Below, in pieces: positions 18,915 through 26,189 of a stretch of DNA of 52,601 nucleotides. Source of the stretch: an uncultured Spirochaetaceae bacterium. GTDB lineage: Bacteria; Spirochaetota; Spirochaetia; Sphaerochaetales; Sphaerochaetaceae. The stretch is from assembly GCA_944389025.1 (NCBI GenBank), contig CALXKU010000018.1:1-52601 (forward strand), in the 5' to 3' direction. The notes below the pieces were generated by a model. It worked only from the letters and a program-made list of their open reading frames with translations, made no database searches and had not been told where the DNA came from. A program made the position numbers and the translations under genes. Each line of letters begins with the position of its first letter. The stretch's first letter is position 1.

Positions 18915-19042
18915 GAAGACCTCTGGTTTGAAACTGAAAAACGTTTCTATCGCTATCGATAATCAGGCCGAAACCTGATACTCCAAGGTGTTTCAATTGG
19001 GAGCTGCATGATCTGTGGTAGGTGAGATGCAGCTCTTTTTTT
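18915..19042 (+). ncRNA. Putative prophage small RNA
   Basis: The 177-bp gap between the YjcQ-like gene and the RhuM gene holds an extended -10 (TGTGCTAGAAT, 18898-18908). Hairpins follow at GAAAC/GTTTC (18930-18947) and ATCAGG/CCTGAT (18962-18979). A strong terminator has a 9-bp stem GAGCTGCAT (19001-19009) / ATGCAGCTC (19027-19035) and seven Ts. No open frame of note lies inside. This fits a free-standing RNA of about 125 nt, although it could also be the 3' tail of the upstream gene. A 7-bp hairpin at 18872-18894 lies between the gene stop and the -10. The function is unknown. Confidence 0.5.
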
Positions 19043-19043
19043 C

Positions 19044-20045
19044 TTATTGCTTTTTTTTCTGATGTTTTTTTGCTTCCTTTTCTATTCCTTTTATTGTCTC
19101 TAAGTATGATTCTTCAACGGGAGACAGATTGTTCTGAATGAATTTCTGATATTCTTTCTCTGCTTTTGCAATTGCTTGCTTATGGCTGATTCTTCCTGAA
19201 TTATCGAGAAGTGGTTTTCCTGTTCCTGCAATCATGATATCAAGCTGTTTGATGTAGTCCTTCATATACATTTTCTTATGTTCGATGGCATTTATTTCTG
19301 CCAAATCAAAATAGGCTGAAACCAGATTGTTTAGAACTTTCAGTTCGCTCTCAGATAAATAGTTTTTCGCAATTGCTACATCCTTCTTTGTTGGGAAATC
19401 GCTTGCAAATGAAGTCAGCCCCATGAACTCTTTTTCAGCATCCGCACGATTGTATATGACCTCAGCTGCTGTATTCCCATGGGTTGCATAATGAAATTTA
19501 TTTTGAACCATCTTGAAGAATGTAATACTCTCTTCACTTTTGGGGTCATAATCTATGCTTGTCGCATACAGATCCAAAACTTGCCGATACAAAACTTTCT
19601 CCGATGAACGGATATCCCTTATCCTGTCAAGAAGTTCTTTCCAGTAGCTCCCTCCTCCAAGTTCTTTCAGCCTTTCATCGTTCAGTGCAAAGCCTTTCTT
19701 GATATATTCTTTCAGGACTGAATTTGCCCAGATCCGGAATTGAGTGCCCCGTAATGACTTAACCCTGTATCCTACGGATATGATTACGTCAAGCGAGTAG
19801 AATGTGGTATTGTAGCTTTTCCCATCGGAGGCAGTAGTTCGGATTTTCCGAACAACTGATTTCTCCTCAAGCTCACCTTCTTCAAAAATATGCTTTATAT
19901 GTTCACTGATGTTTGATTTGCTGGATTGGAATAGCTCAACCATCTCAGCTTGCGTCAGCCATACGGTTTCATCCTCAAGCCTGACATCTATTTTTGTCAT
20001 TCCATCTTCAGTTTGATAGATAACTATTTCAGATTTGTTTTCCAT
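19044..20045 (-). CDS. RhuM-family protein
   Basis: This 333-aa protein belongs to the RhuM family by its N-terminal pattern ETVWLTQAEMVELFQSSKSNISEHIKHIFEEGEL, followed by a YSLDVIISVGYRVKS core and a long helical C-terminus (KDYIKQLDIMIAG, HKQAIAKAEKEYQKF). Family members occur in pathogenicity islands and prophages; their biochemical role is not established. I chose the ATG at 20045, which follows GAGGGAG; an in-frame start 14 codons upstream lacks one. It reads in the same direction as the exonuclease and repressor genes and probably belongs to their transcript. Confidence 0.85.
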   Translation of the reverse strand: MENKSEIVIYQTEDGMTKIDVRLEDETVWLTQAEMVELFQSSKSNISEHIKHIFEEGELEEKSVVRKIRTTASDGKSYNTTFYSLDVIISVGYRVKSLRGTQFRIWANSVLKEYIKKGFALNDERLKELGGGSYWKELLDRIRDIRSSEKVLYRQVLDLYATSIDYDPKSEESITFFKMVQNKFHYATHGNTAAEVIYNRADAEKEFMGLTSFASDFPTKKDVAIAKNYLSESELKVLNNLVSAYFDLAEINAIEHKKMYMKDYIKQLDIMIAGTGKPLLDNSGRISHKQAIAKAEKEYQKFIQNNLSPVEESYLETIKGIEKEAKKHQKKKQ

Positions 20046-20108
20046 TTTTTCTCCCTCAATAGTTAACATGAACCAGCCTTTCTTCACGGTTCCCTATGAA
20101 GCATTTGA

Positions 20109-21155
20109 TCAGACTGAATTGGCATGAATCCAGCCGACAATATCTTTAAATTCGTTGGCATCTATTATTTTTATATTTTGATCAGGTGTTAGACCTGTTT
20201 TTGCAATTTCAATAGTTGAGTCGTTTTGATATTCTCCTACAACAATCATAGTCGTTTTCTGTCTTATTTGATTCCCATAATCACCTCCATTGTCGAAAAC
20301 TGCTTGAATGGCTTGTCGCCTTGTCATGTCAGGAATCTTGCCGGTAAATACAATATGTTGTTTATATAATGGCAAATCTTTGCAATTCTCAGGTTTCTTA
20401 AATTCTCTTTTAGGAAGCTCATAATGATACCAGATCATATCTACATCATAGGCTTTAGGATTGAGCTTTCTCCCTTTTTCTCCTAAATCTTTTTTCATTC
20501 CTTCAAATACAGTGTGTGTCATTTTACAGTCGTAAAGTGCATCATGAGCATTTTGAGGTATTTCTCCAGTGAAATATTGATAGAGATTGGACAAAGAGTA
20601 TCCATCTCTTAAGCTATAGAAATCTCTTGCCAAGGTGAGCGTGTCTATTCTTTTATTCATTAAGGATTCTCCCATGTGATATTCAAGAAAAAGTTTGTCA
20701 AAATGGATATTATGACCGACAATGTAATCATCTCCTAGAAATTCTAAAATGGACTGAACGTAGTAAGAGAAATTTGGTAGCCCTTCGACATCGGAATCTT
20801 TAATACCATTTACTTTTGTTGCCTCAGGAGGAATAGGTATTTCGGGGTTTATCATGACCTGCATGGAATCAACAATTTGATGGTCTCTTACTCTTATAGC
20901 GGCAAATTGTATTATCTTGTCTGTTCTATAATTTAACCCCGTTGTTTCAATATCAATGATAGTATAGTCGGGGAAGAATGAAGAATTATCGACAGCAGTA
21001 ATTCGCTTAGTTTTTGAAGATGCGACAACAGGGGGGTTAACGGGATTGTATGTTTTATAATTAGTTTTTGGCTGGTTTGTTTGTTTAGTGCTATATGCTA
21101 TGAACAACTTAAAAACAATATAACCTACAACTAAGAAAAAAAGTATTCCAAACAT
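20109..21155 (-). CDS. Membrane-anchored DnaQ-like DEDDh exonuclease with C-terminal BRCT domain
   Basis: This 348-aa protein has one N-terminal membrane helix (about 3-21), a linker, then a DEDDh 3'-5' exonuclease domain with D68 and E70 (IDIETTG), D153 (HNIHFDK), H204 and D209 (HDALYDC). Residues of about 264-348 form a BRCT domain (HIVFTGKIPDMTRRQA). Exonuclease-BRCT fusions are known, but the membrane anchor is unusual. The gene starts 13 bp after the CI-type repressor stop with AGAAGGA as ribosome binding site, so it is likely transcribed in the lysogen. A role in superinfection control or prophage maintenance is an inference. Confidence 0.85.
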   Translation of the reverse strand: MFGILFFLVVGYIVFKLFIAYSTKQTNQPKTNYKTYNPVNPPVVASSKTKRITAVDNSSFFPDYTIIDIETTGLNYRTDKIIQFAAIRVRDHQIVDSMQVMINPEIPIPPEATKVNGIKDSDVEGLPNFSYYVQSILEFLGDDYIVGHNIHFDKLFLEYHMGESLMNKRIDTLTLARDFYSLRDGYSLSNLYQYFTGEIPQNAHDALYDCKMTHTVFEGMKKDLGEKGRKLNPKAYDVDMIWYHYELPKREFKKPENCKDLPLYKQHIVFTGKIPDMTRRQAIQAVFDNGGDYGNQIRQKTTMIVVGEYQNDSTIEIAKTGLTPDQNIKIIDANEFKDIVGWIHANSV

Positions 21156-21168
21156 ATATTCCTTCTTT

Positions 21169-21837
21169 TTAATAATTCTCCAGATGAATCCATCCTATGA
21201 CCTTACCGATTATTGATACGCAGTCCGAATCGGTCGTCTTAGGAGGATAGTCTTTGTTTGCACTGATTATAGTCACCTTGTTTTCCATTGAATCGAACAG
21301 AATCTTCTTCACCAGCACGTCCCCTCCATAATTGATGACATATATTCCAGAACCTCTTATCATACCTTTTGAGAACACGGCTATATCTCCTGAATAAATC
21401 TTCTCTTCAATCATGCTGTCTCCTATGACCTCAGCTGCAACTAAAGTACTCTTGTCTATGCCTCTTGCCATGGAAGAGAGAATGTCAATCTTTCGGATGC
21501 TTATATCGTCAGATGATAGGTAATTCTCTCCTACGCCAGCAGAAAGCTTTTGATTAATAAAAGGTATTGTTAATATTCCTGAGCTTGAATCATAAGACGG
21601 TACTTCTTCCTCCATGCCAACATCAAAGCCTGCAAGCCAAGCAGGAGAAACTCTTAAAACTTTTGCCATTTCTAATAGCGGTGTTCTTTTGGGTTCAAAA
21701 CGTCCTGATACATATGAGCTAATAGTGCTGAAATTAATACCTGTCAGATCTGCTAATTCGGTTTGTGTCATCTCTCTTTTTTTTAAGGCGATATTCAACC
21801 TTTCTGAGACCATGTTCTTATTGTATTCTGGTTTCAT
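21169..21837 (-). CDS. CI/LexA-type prophage repressor (HTH + S24 peptidase)
   Basis: This 222-aa regulator has an N-terminal helix-turn-helix (MTQTELADLTGINFSTISSY, residues 23-42) and a C-terminal S24 self-cleavage domain. The Ala-Gly cleavage site is A100-G101 (KLSAGVG), the nucleophile is S141 (IGDSM) and the general base is K177 or K178 (VLVKKIL). This predicts RecA-triggered self-cleavage and induction after DNA damage. It faces a Cro-like gene across an operator-rich gap of about 160 bp. Confidence 0.92.
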   Translation of the reverse strand: MKPEYNKNMVSERLNIALKKREMTQTELADLTGINFSTISSYVSGRFEPKRTPLLEMAKVLRVSPAWLAGFDVGMEEEVPSYDSSSGILTIPFINQKLSAGVGENYLSSDDISIRKIDILSSMARGIDKSTLVAAEVIGDSMIEEKIYSGDIAVFSKGMIRGSGIYVINYGGDVLVKKILFDSMENKVTIISANKDYPPKTTDSDCVSIIGKVIGWIHLENY

Positions 21838-21923
21838 TCTTTTGTTCCTTATGCAGTCTCAATCATACGGCTATATTTGTTTTTACGCAACAAAATTTTG
21901 TTTTTACAAAATAATTTTATAAA

Positions 21924-21987
21924 TTAGCAAGTTTTTGCTTGACAACTGCAAATAGCAAGATTATAGTTACTTGTGAAATTAGCAAGT
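21924..21987 (+). promoter_or_regulatory. Early lytic promoter with repressor operators
   Basis: A strong promoter TTGACA (21939-21944) and TATAGT (21962-21967), 17 bp apart, reads towards the Cro-like gene. The 19-bp near-palindrome ACTTGTGAAATTAGCAAGT (21969-21987) covers the start-site region. Half-site copies TTAGCAAGT (21924-21932) and ATAGCAAGA (21952-21960) flank or lie inside the promoter. The same motif forms a perfect palindrome at 22,202. Confidence 0.75.
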
Positions 21988-21998
21988 AGGAGATGGAA

Positions 21999-22199
21999 AT
22001 GAAATTTGCGAAGTTAAGAGGACTTATAAAAGAAAAAGGAATGACGGAAGCCGAACTTGCAAATAAAATAAATCTTTCTGCTTCAAGTCTTTCTTGTAGA
22101 CTTGGAGGAAAGGTTGATTGGACACTTCCTGAGATGAGAGCAGTTTGTGATGTTTTGGAAATCAACTTTTCTGAGATAGGAAAATATTTTTTTAATTGA
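21999..22199 (+). CDS. Cro-like helix-turn-helix regulator
   Basis: This 66-aa single-domain HTH protein (KEKGMTEAELANKINLSASS) is the first gene on the early rightward transcript, opposite the CI-type repressor, the position of Cro. The ATG at 21999 is six bases from AGGAG (21988-21992); the ATG at 21993 is too close to it. A perfect operator palindrome begins three bases after its stop. Confidence 0.8.
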   Translation: MKFAKLRGLIKEKGMTEAELANKINLSASSLSCRLGGKVDWTLPEMRAVCDVLEINFSEIGKYFFN

Positions 22200-22201
22200 A
22201 T

Positions 22202-22220
22202 ACTTGCTAAATTAGCAAGT
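22202..22220. promoter_or_regulatory. Perfect 19-bp operator palindrome downstream of cro-like gene
   Basis: ACTTGCTAAATTAGCAAGT is a perfect dyad around one central base and shares its right half with the operator copies before the Cro-like gene. Its position between the regulator and the next gene suggests control of distal early genes. Confidence 0.7.
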
Positions 22221-22243
22221 TAATTTACAAAGGAGCTAAACAC

Positions 22244-22513
22244 ATGAACAGAAGCAGAAGACAGAGGATTGAAAAAGCAGTCGATGCTTATCTCGCAAAG
22301 CTTGAGGAGATTAAGGAAGACCTCATCAACGTTCTCACCGAGGTTAAGGACGAGGAAGAGGAGGCTTACTACAACATGCCAGAATCCTTGCAGGATGGCG
22401 AGAAGGGCGAGGCGATGCAGGAAGCTATCGACGCTCTGGATTATGCCGTTTCCGAAATTGAGGAGGAACCGGATTTCTCCGAGCTTTACGAGGCCTGCGG
22501 GCTGATATGTTGA
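22244..22513 (+). CDS. Small acidic unknown early phage protein
   Basis: This 89-aa protein is helical and strongly acidic (EVKDEEEEAYYNMPESLQDGEKGEA), with a basic start MNRSRRQRIEK. The pattern is common in small phage proteins of unknown function. A clear ribosome binding site (AAAGGAG) precedes the ATG. It overlaps the frame of the following gene slightly. Confidence 0.65.
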   Translation: MNRSRRQRIEKAVDAYLAKLEEIKEDLINVLTEVKDEEEEAYYNMPESLQDGEKGEAMQEAIDALDYAVSEIEEEPDFSELYEACGLIC

Positions 22514-22527
22514 GAGGAGCTGAACGA

Positions 22528-22821
22528 ATGAGCATATCTACAATTGAAGGTTACACACCAAAAGATGCTGGAAAACCTGCACCGAAGAAGCCAGAGAACT
22601 TCATCCCAGCCGGCAAAGAAAGAATCAGATCCAATGTCGGGTTCATCATCATTGCATCAGAGCGCAACAGGGCAGGGGAGGAGATAGTCCTCGGATACAA
22701 CCCTGAATCGAAGCTCTATGTCACGTGGCTCTGCCTTGGCGGCTATGACTACAACCACGGTCATTACGGCTCTGACTTCTTCAAGGCAGTCGAAGATTTC
22801 AAAAGGAGATCTCAAAGATGA
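22528..22821 (+). CDS. Unknown early phage protein
   Basis: This 97-aa protein has a proline-rich start and a globular part (VGFIIIASERNRAGEEIVLG, then aromatic and histidine residues around GGYDYNHGHYGSDFF). I do not recognise it. I chose ATG 22528 because GAGAGGAGC lies before it. The stop overlaps the start of the next small gene. Confidence 0.6.
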   Translation: MSISTIEGYTPKDAGKPAPKKPENFIPAGKERIRSNVGFIIIASERNRAGEEIVLGYNPESKLYVTWLCLGGYDYNHGHYGSDFFKAVEDFKRRSQR

Positions 22822-22970
22822 AGGAAGAAAAGAAACGCCTGTACATCTGGATACCATTAAAGCTTTTTGCGGATTTGCAGTATGAAGCGAACATGAGCGG
22901 TAAGACCCTTACCGATTATGTCATCGATGCCCTCCAGAGGAGGTTGAAGGAGAGCGGAGATGAGAAATAG
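22818..22970 (+). CDS. Small ribbon-helix-helix-like protein
   Basis: This 50-aa protein (start KEEKKRLYIWIPLKLFADLQ, later GKTLTDYVIDALQRRLKE) resembles an Arc/MetJ ribbon-helix-helix protein: one strand, then two helices. Such proteins bind DNA as dimers. It overlaps its neighbour by 4 bp (ATGA), has AAAGGAG nearby, and is well supported by spacing despite its size. Confidence 0.55.
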   Translation: MKEEKKRLYIWIPLKLFADLQYEANMSGKTLTDYVIDALQRRLKESGDEK

Positions 22971-23401
22971 AAGATTGGCAGCGGGAACCCGCCTCTTGCC
23001 CCTGCATGTTTCAGGTGCATGGTCGTACGGGCTCCGCCATTATCCTCACGGTCCAGAACCTGCTGATGTAAACTCCAGTACACCAGGCAGTTCCTGGATG
23101 TCACTTGTCATCCGTTTTACTGAACTTAAAGTGCAGCACATGTCAACAGAGGCGTACCGTTCCCTTGTCCCAACGGACTTGGGCCTAGCATGTCAAAGTG
23201 ACAGGTGTCCGATTTTGGCCGCTGCCGGTCTTCGTCCCCGTCAACCATGCCTGTCCGTAGCTGGAGACTGCGGCGCAAGAATAGGGGACTTCAAAAGTTT
23301 GGTCAACATGTTACCTCCTTTCTCGGTCCCCCGAAATGGGGGGCTGGGATTCATGTTACCACTTTTCCACAAAAGAGCAAATAAAAACAGAAGGAGGATA
23401 C
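22971..23401 (+). other. 430-bp structured, probably non-coding stretch in the early region
   Basis: One plus frame stays open here (22,960-23,409), but its product is rich in P, R, S, G and L and uses CGN arginine codons, unlike neighbours that use AGG/AGA. The DNA carries regular short hairpins: GCGG/CCGC (22981-22992), CCAGG-cagtt-CCTGG (23083-23097), CCCAA-cggac-TTGGG (23169-23183) and CCCCC-gaaat-GGGGG (23328-23342). The 11-mer ACCTCCTTTCT (23313-23323) equals the anti-Shine-Dalgarno end of 16S rRNA. Read on the minus strand it is a perfect ribosome binding site for a 22-codon frame (23309 to 23241). It could be a structured RNA, a regulatory leader or an unrecognised gene. Confidence 0.35.
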
Positions 23402-23638
23402 ATGGCTAAATCATCAATCACACAGCAGGTTCCTTTTAGAAACAAGGGAATCGAAAAAATGAGCATTGTCGAAGTTCCGTACTACACGGCAGAGGATGTC
23501 CAGAAGCTTCTGGGAATCGGCAGTTCAAAGGCCTACTACATCATCAGGCAGCTGAATGATGAACTGAAAAGCAAAGGGTTCATTACAGTTGCTGGGAAGG
23601 TTTCCAAGAAATATTTCAGGGAACGTGTGGCGTTATGA
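23402..23638 (+). CDS. Small helix-turn-helix protein (excisionase-like)
   Basis: This 78-aa protein contains a MerR/Xis-like winged HTH: VPYYTAEDVQKLLGIGSSKA, then YYIIRQLNDELKSKGF and a basic end GKVSKKYFRERV. Such proteins act as excisionases or small regulators in prophages and integrative elements. The ATG at 23402 follows AAGGAGGA; an in-frame upstream start lacks a site and would overlap the structured stretch. A 6-bp inverted repeat AGCTCC/GGAGCT follows the stop without a T run. Confidence 0.65.
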   Translation: MAKSSITQQVPFRNKGIEKMSIVEVPYYTAEDVQKLLGIGSSKAYYIIRQLNDELKSKGFITVAGKVSKKYFRERVAL

Positions 23639-23721
23639 AAAAAGCTCCTAAAAAGGAGCTGGATAACGAGGAGCTATACCCTCACTAACATCAAGGTAAG
23701 TATAGCAGGGAGGAAAAGATA

Positions 23722-23910
23722 ATGCAAGTTGAAACACACTTTCTCACTGCGGCGGTTGTACTCTTGGCAGAGGCTGTGATCTCAATGGTTGCCAGGGGGA
23801 TATCCAAGAAGATCAGCAGACATAATCAGCTCAGAAACGAAGAGTTCTGGACGCTCACGCGGGGCTCCGTCGGCTATATCGGCGGTGAGTACGTGAGAGG
23901 TGCGAGATGA
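23722..23910 (+). CDS. Small protein with one membrane segment
   Basis: This 62-aa protein has a hydrophobic helix (FLTAAVVLLAEAVISMVA, about residues 7-24) followed by a basic tail. A good ribosome binding site (GGGAGG) precedes it, and its stop overlaps the next start. I do not recognise it. Confidence 0.5.
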   Translation: MQVETHFLTAAVVLLAEAVISMVARGISKKISRHNQLRNEEFWTLTRGSVGYIGGEYVRGAR

Positions 23911-24179
23911 TGACAGGCAAGGAGAGCAATATCCGCAAGCGGCTTGCCTTGGTGCGCCTTGTACCCGTCTATCCGGATTCCGTGCATATGAATGATATCT
24001 GTAAGGCCTTAGGCATGGATCCGCGAACATGGACAGTCTTTCTTACAAACGTGGACGGCCTTGCAGAGCGTAATAACTGGATTTGCTTCCCGTCCCTTAA
24101 AGACAAGGAAAAGGCGGAAAAGAAATACGAGAATCAGCTGGCCGAATGCCAGCGGAAAGATAACGGAGGAGACTTATGA
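23907..24179 (+). CDS. Small basic phage protein, possible HTH
   Basis: This 90-aa protein carries a helix-turn-helix-like stretch (VHMNDICKALGMDPRTWTVF) in a lysine-rich context. It is locked into the early operon by 4-bp overlaps on both sides. I do not recognise the family. Confidence 0.55.
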   Translation: MMTGKESNIRKRLALVRLVPVYPDSVHMNDICKALGMDPRTWTVFLTNVDGLAERNNWICFPSLKDKEKAEKKYENQLAECQRKDNGGDL

Positions 24180-24355
24180 GAATAAGCGACATCACAGCAG
24201 TAGCGGAAGCCCAGCTTGAGGACTCTATCAAGCGCACTCATGAATCATCGGGATTCGAAGGGGTTACGGTGAACGTGGCATACACCAAGAAGCCGTCCCT
24301 TGAAATCAGGAGCACCTATTCATTCGTCAAAGGTGAAACAGTGGAGGGTGAATGA
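24176..24355 (+). CDS. Small unknown phage protein
   Basis: This 59-aa frame starts at an ATGA overlap with the previous stop and ends in another ATGA overlap with the next gene, with GGAGGAG upstream (24166-24172). The spacing supports translation. The product (MRISDITAVAEAQLEDSIKR at the start) is not recognised. Confidence 0.5.
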   Translation: MRISDITAVAEAQLEDSIKRTHESSGFEGVTVNVAYTKKPSLEIRSTYSFVKGETVEGE

Positions 24356-24576
24356 TGGCTGGAAAGTACAGACCGTCGAGGCAGACAGTCATAAGGAATT
24401 ATGAGGTTCTGGTTTCAAAGGCGGAAGAGATGAAAAAGAAGGCGGAGGAGCTCATTGCCTCCGGCATGTGCCCGTGGGGACCGCCTTCATTCATCCTCGT
24501 CAACGACAGCATAACATGCTGCCAGGTTTTCGTGAAGAAGGAACAGGTCAGAGTGACCATGAAGGAGGATGTTTAA
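24352..24576 (+). CDS. Small unknown phage protein
   Basis: This 74-aa protein has a basic helix (RNYEVLVSKAEEMKKKAEEL) and a short C-terminal strand region containing CPWGPPSF and a CC pair. It lies between overlapping early genes, its stop (TAA) sharing one base with the start of the ATPase gene. Function unknown. Confidence 0.5.
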   Translation: MMAGKYRPSRQTVIRNYEVLVSKAEEMKKKAEELIASGMCPWGPPSFILVNDSITCCQVFVKKEQVRVTMKEDV

Positions 24577-25262
24577 TGGCATTGAGAATCTTATCGACGG
24601 AGGATTACGGCAGGGATGCCGGAGTCAAGGTGTTGGTGTATGGCGCACCGGGAGCAGGAAAGACGAGGCTCTGCGCTACGGCGCCGAAGCCTTTCATACT
24701 TTCCGCTGAATCGGGGCTTCTGTCTCTTAGGAAGGAGAAGCTCCCATATGCGGTGATCAGCAACATAGACGACCTTAATGAGGCGTATGCATGGGTTACT
24801 GAAAGCGAGGAGGCTAAGGAGTATCAGACAATATGCCTGGACTCGATATCGGAGATTGCCGAACAGGTGCTTTCCACGGAGAAGGCGAGTTCCAAGGACG
24901 GCCGTAAGGCATACGGGGAGATGCAGGACAGGATGAACAGGCTTCTAAGAGCCTTCAGGGATATCCCAGGGAAGAACGTCTACTTCTCAGCCAAGATGGA
25001 GAGGACACAGATGGATTCAGGTCTCATACTCTATACTCCTTCTCTCCCGGGAAGGAACCTCACCCAGGGCATCGGATACTTCTTCGATGAGGAATTCGCG
25101 CTCATCACGGTCAAGGACAATGACGGCAACGTGGAGCGTTACCTTCAGACGGCTTCCGATACGGCCTATGAGGCGAAGGATAGATCCGGCTCTTTGGATT
25201 TCCTTGAAAAGCCAGACCTTACAAAGATTTTCAGGAAGATAGCAGGAGGAGAGGATGCCTAA
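24576..25262 (+). CDS. Phage RecA-like ATPase (AAA_24, Sak4-type candidate)
   Basis: This 228-aa ATP-binding protein has Walker A in VYGAPGAGKTRLCATAP and a Walker B-like strand QTICLDSISEI. Its size matches phage nucleotide-binding proteins of the AAA_24/Sak4 group, which promote single-strand annealing and recombination (family knowledge; function here inferred). The ATG at 24576 follows GGAGGATG; earlier in-frame starts lie in the previous gene. It starts the replication-recombination module with the DUF669 protein downstream, a frequent pairing. Confidence 0.8.
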   Translation: MALRILSTEDYGRDAGVKVLVYGAPGAGKTRLCATAPKPFILSAESGLLSLRKEKLPYAVISNIDDLNEAYAWVTESEEAKEYQTICLDSISEIAEQVLSTEKASSKDGRKAYGEMQDRMNRLLRAFRDIPGKNVYFSAKMERTQMDSGLILYTPSLPGRNLTQGIGYFFDEEFALITVKDNDGNVERYLQTASDTAYEAKDRSGSLDFLEKPDLTKIFRKIAGGEDA

Positions 25263-25677
25263 GATTCCGGTAGTGGCGATTGAAAGCGCCGAATTCGATC
25301 AGCTGGTGGCTGCGATAAACGAAGCCAAGGATGCGATCAGGAAATGGCAGGAGTATCAGAAGAAAAAGGAAGAGGAGCTTGAGGAGAGATTCTCAACCAT
25401 AGACCCATCTTCGGACTTCGAAGGGATAGAGCGCCTGGACAGCGAAAGATACACGGTCAAAATCACCCATAAGCTCACAAGGAAGGTGGACAAGAGGATG
25501 GCAGATTACGAGATATCCAAGCTCGGTTGCATTCCTGAAACGCTTTTCAACGTCAAGTACGACTATTCGGCGACTCTTTTCTACAAGCTCAATGATGAAC
25601 AGAAGAATGCTGTTCTCGATTCAATGACCACAAAGAGGGCCAGAAGCTCTCTTGAAATAACACTTAAGGAGGCCTAA
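25255..25677 (+). CDS. Unknown protein of the recombination module
   Basis: This 140-aa protein has an N-terminal coiled-coil-like helix (about 15-45, KWQEYQKKKEEELEERF) and a C-terminal alpha/beta part. It overlaps the ATPase gene by 8 bp. Proteins in this position between the ATPase and DUF669 are common in siphoviruses, but I cannot name a function. Confidence 0.6.
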   Translation: MPKIPVVAIESAEFDQLVAAINEAKDAIRKWQEYQKKKEEELEERFSTIDPSSDFEGIERLDSERYTVKITHKLTRKVDKRMADYEISKLGCIPETLFNVKYDYSATLFYKLNDEQKNAVLDSMTTKRARSSLEITLKEA

Positions 25678-26181
25678 ATGGCAAGATTAAATCATGCAAT
25701 CGATGTGACGGAAGAGAAGGGCGGACTCGGTGAGTTCGAACCCGTTCCGGCAGGAGTCTATCCTGCCCAGATCATATCCGCAGAAGAGGAACCGACAAAG
25801 GACGGTACAAGCTGGGTTCTCAAAATCCAGTTCAGCATAGTCGGTCCCAATTATCCTGGACACAGAGTATGGGGAAGAATAATTACAGCTTCTACGGATC
25901 CATCAAAAGTAGCCATGGGAAAGAGGCATCTTGCGAATCTTCTTGATGCGATCGGAGTGGGAAGAAGGATAAGCGATACCGATGTACTCCTGAACAAGGT
26001 AGCTCCAATCAAAGTGAAGCTTCAGGCGGCAACTGAGCAGCATTCTGCATCAAACAAAATAGTCGAATACGGAATAGCTGCGGATCCGTCTTTCAGACCT
26101 GCCAACGACGTACCAGGTACGGCATCCTCTTCTGCGGCGGCTCCTAAGCCTGGTTTGAAAAAACCACCTATGAGTTTCTGA
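25678..26181 (+). CDS. DUF669-family protein (SSB-like)
   Basis: This 167-aa protein has the DUF669 pattern: AGVYPAQIISAEEEPTKDGT, then LKIQFSIVGPNYPGHRVW and NLLDAIGVGRR. It ends in a disordered alanine/proline-rich tail with KKPPMSF, resembling the C-terminal tip of single-strand binding proteins that recruits partners. A single-stranded DNA-binding role in phage replication is inferred. AAGGAGG precedes the ATG. Confidence 0.75.
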   Translation: MARLNHAIDVTEEKGGLGEFEPVPAGVYPAQIISAEEEPTKDGTSWVLKIQFSIVGPNYPGHRVWGRIITASTDPSKVAMGKRHLANLLDAIGVGRRISDTDVLLNKVAPIKVKLQAATEQHSASNKIVEYGIAADPSFRPANDVPGTASSSAAAPKPGLKKPPMSF

Positions 26182-26189
26182 GGCTGGAA

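Noticed and set aside
22960-23409. 149-aa plus-strand gene
   Set aside because: The product has a composition and codon use unlike neighbouring genes and overlaps two better-supported starts; kept only as an alternative.
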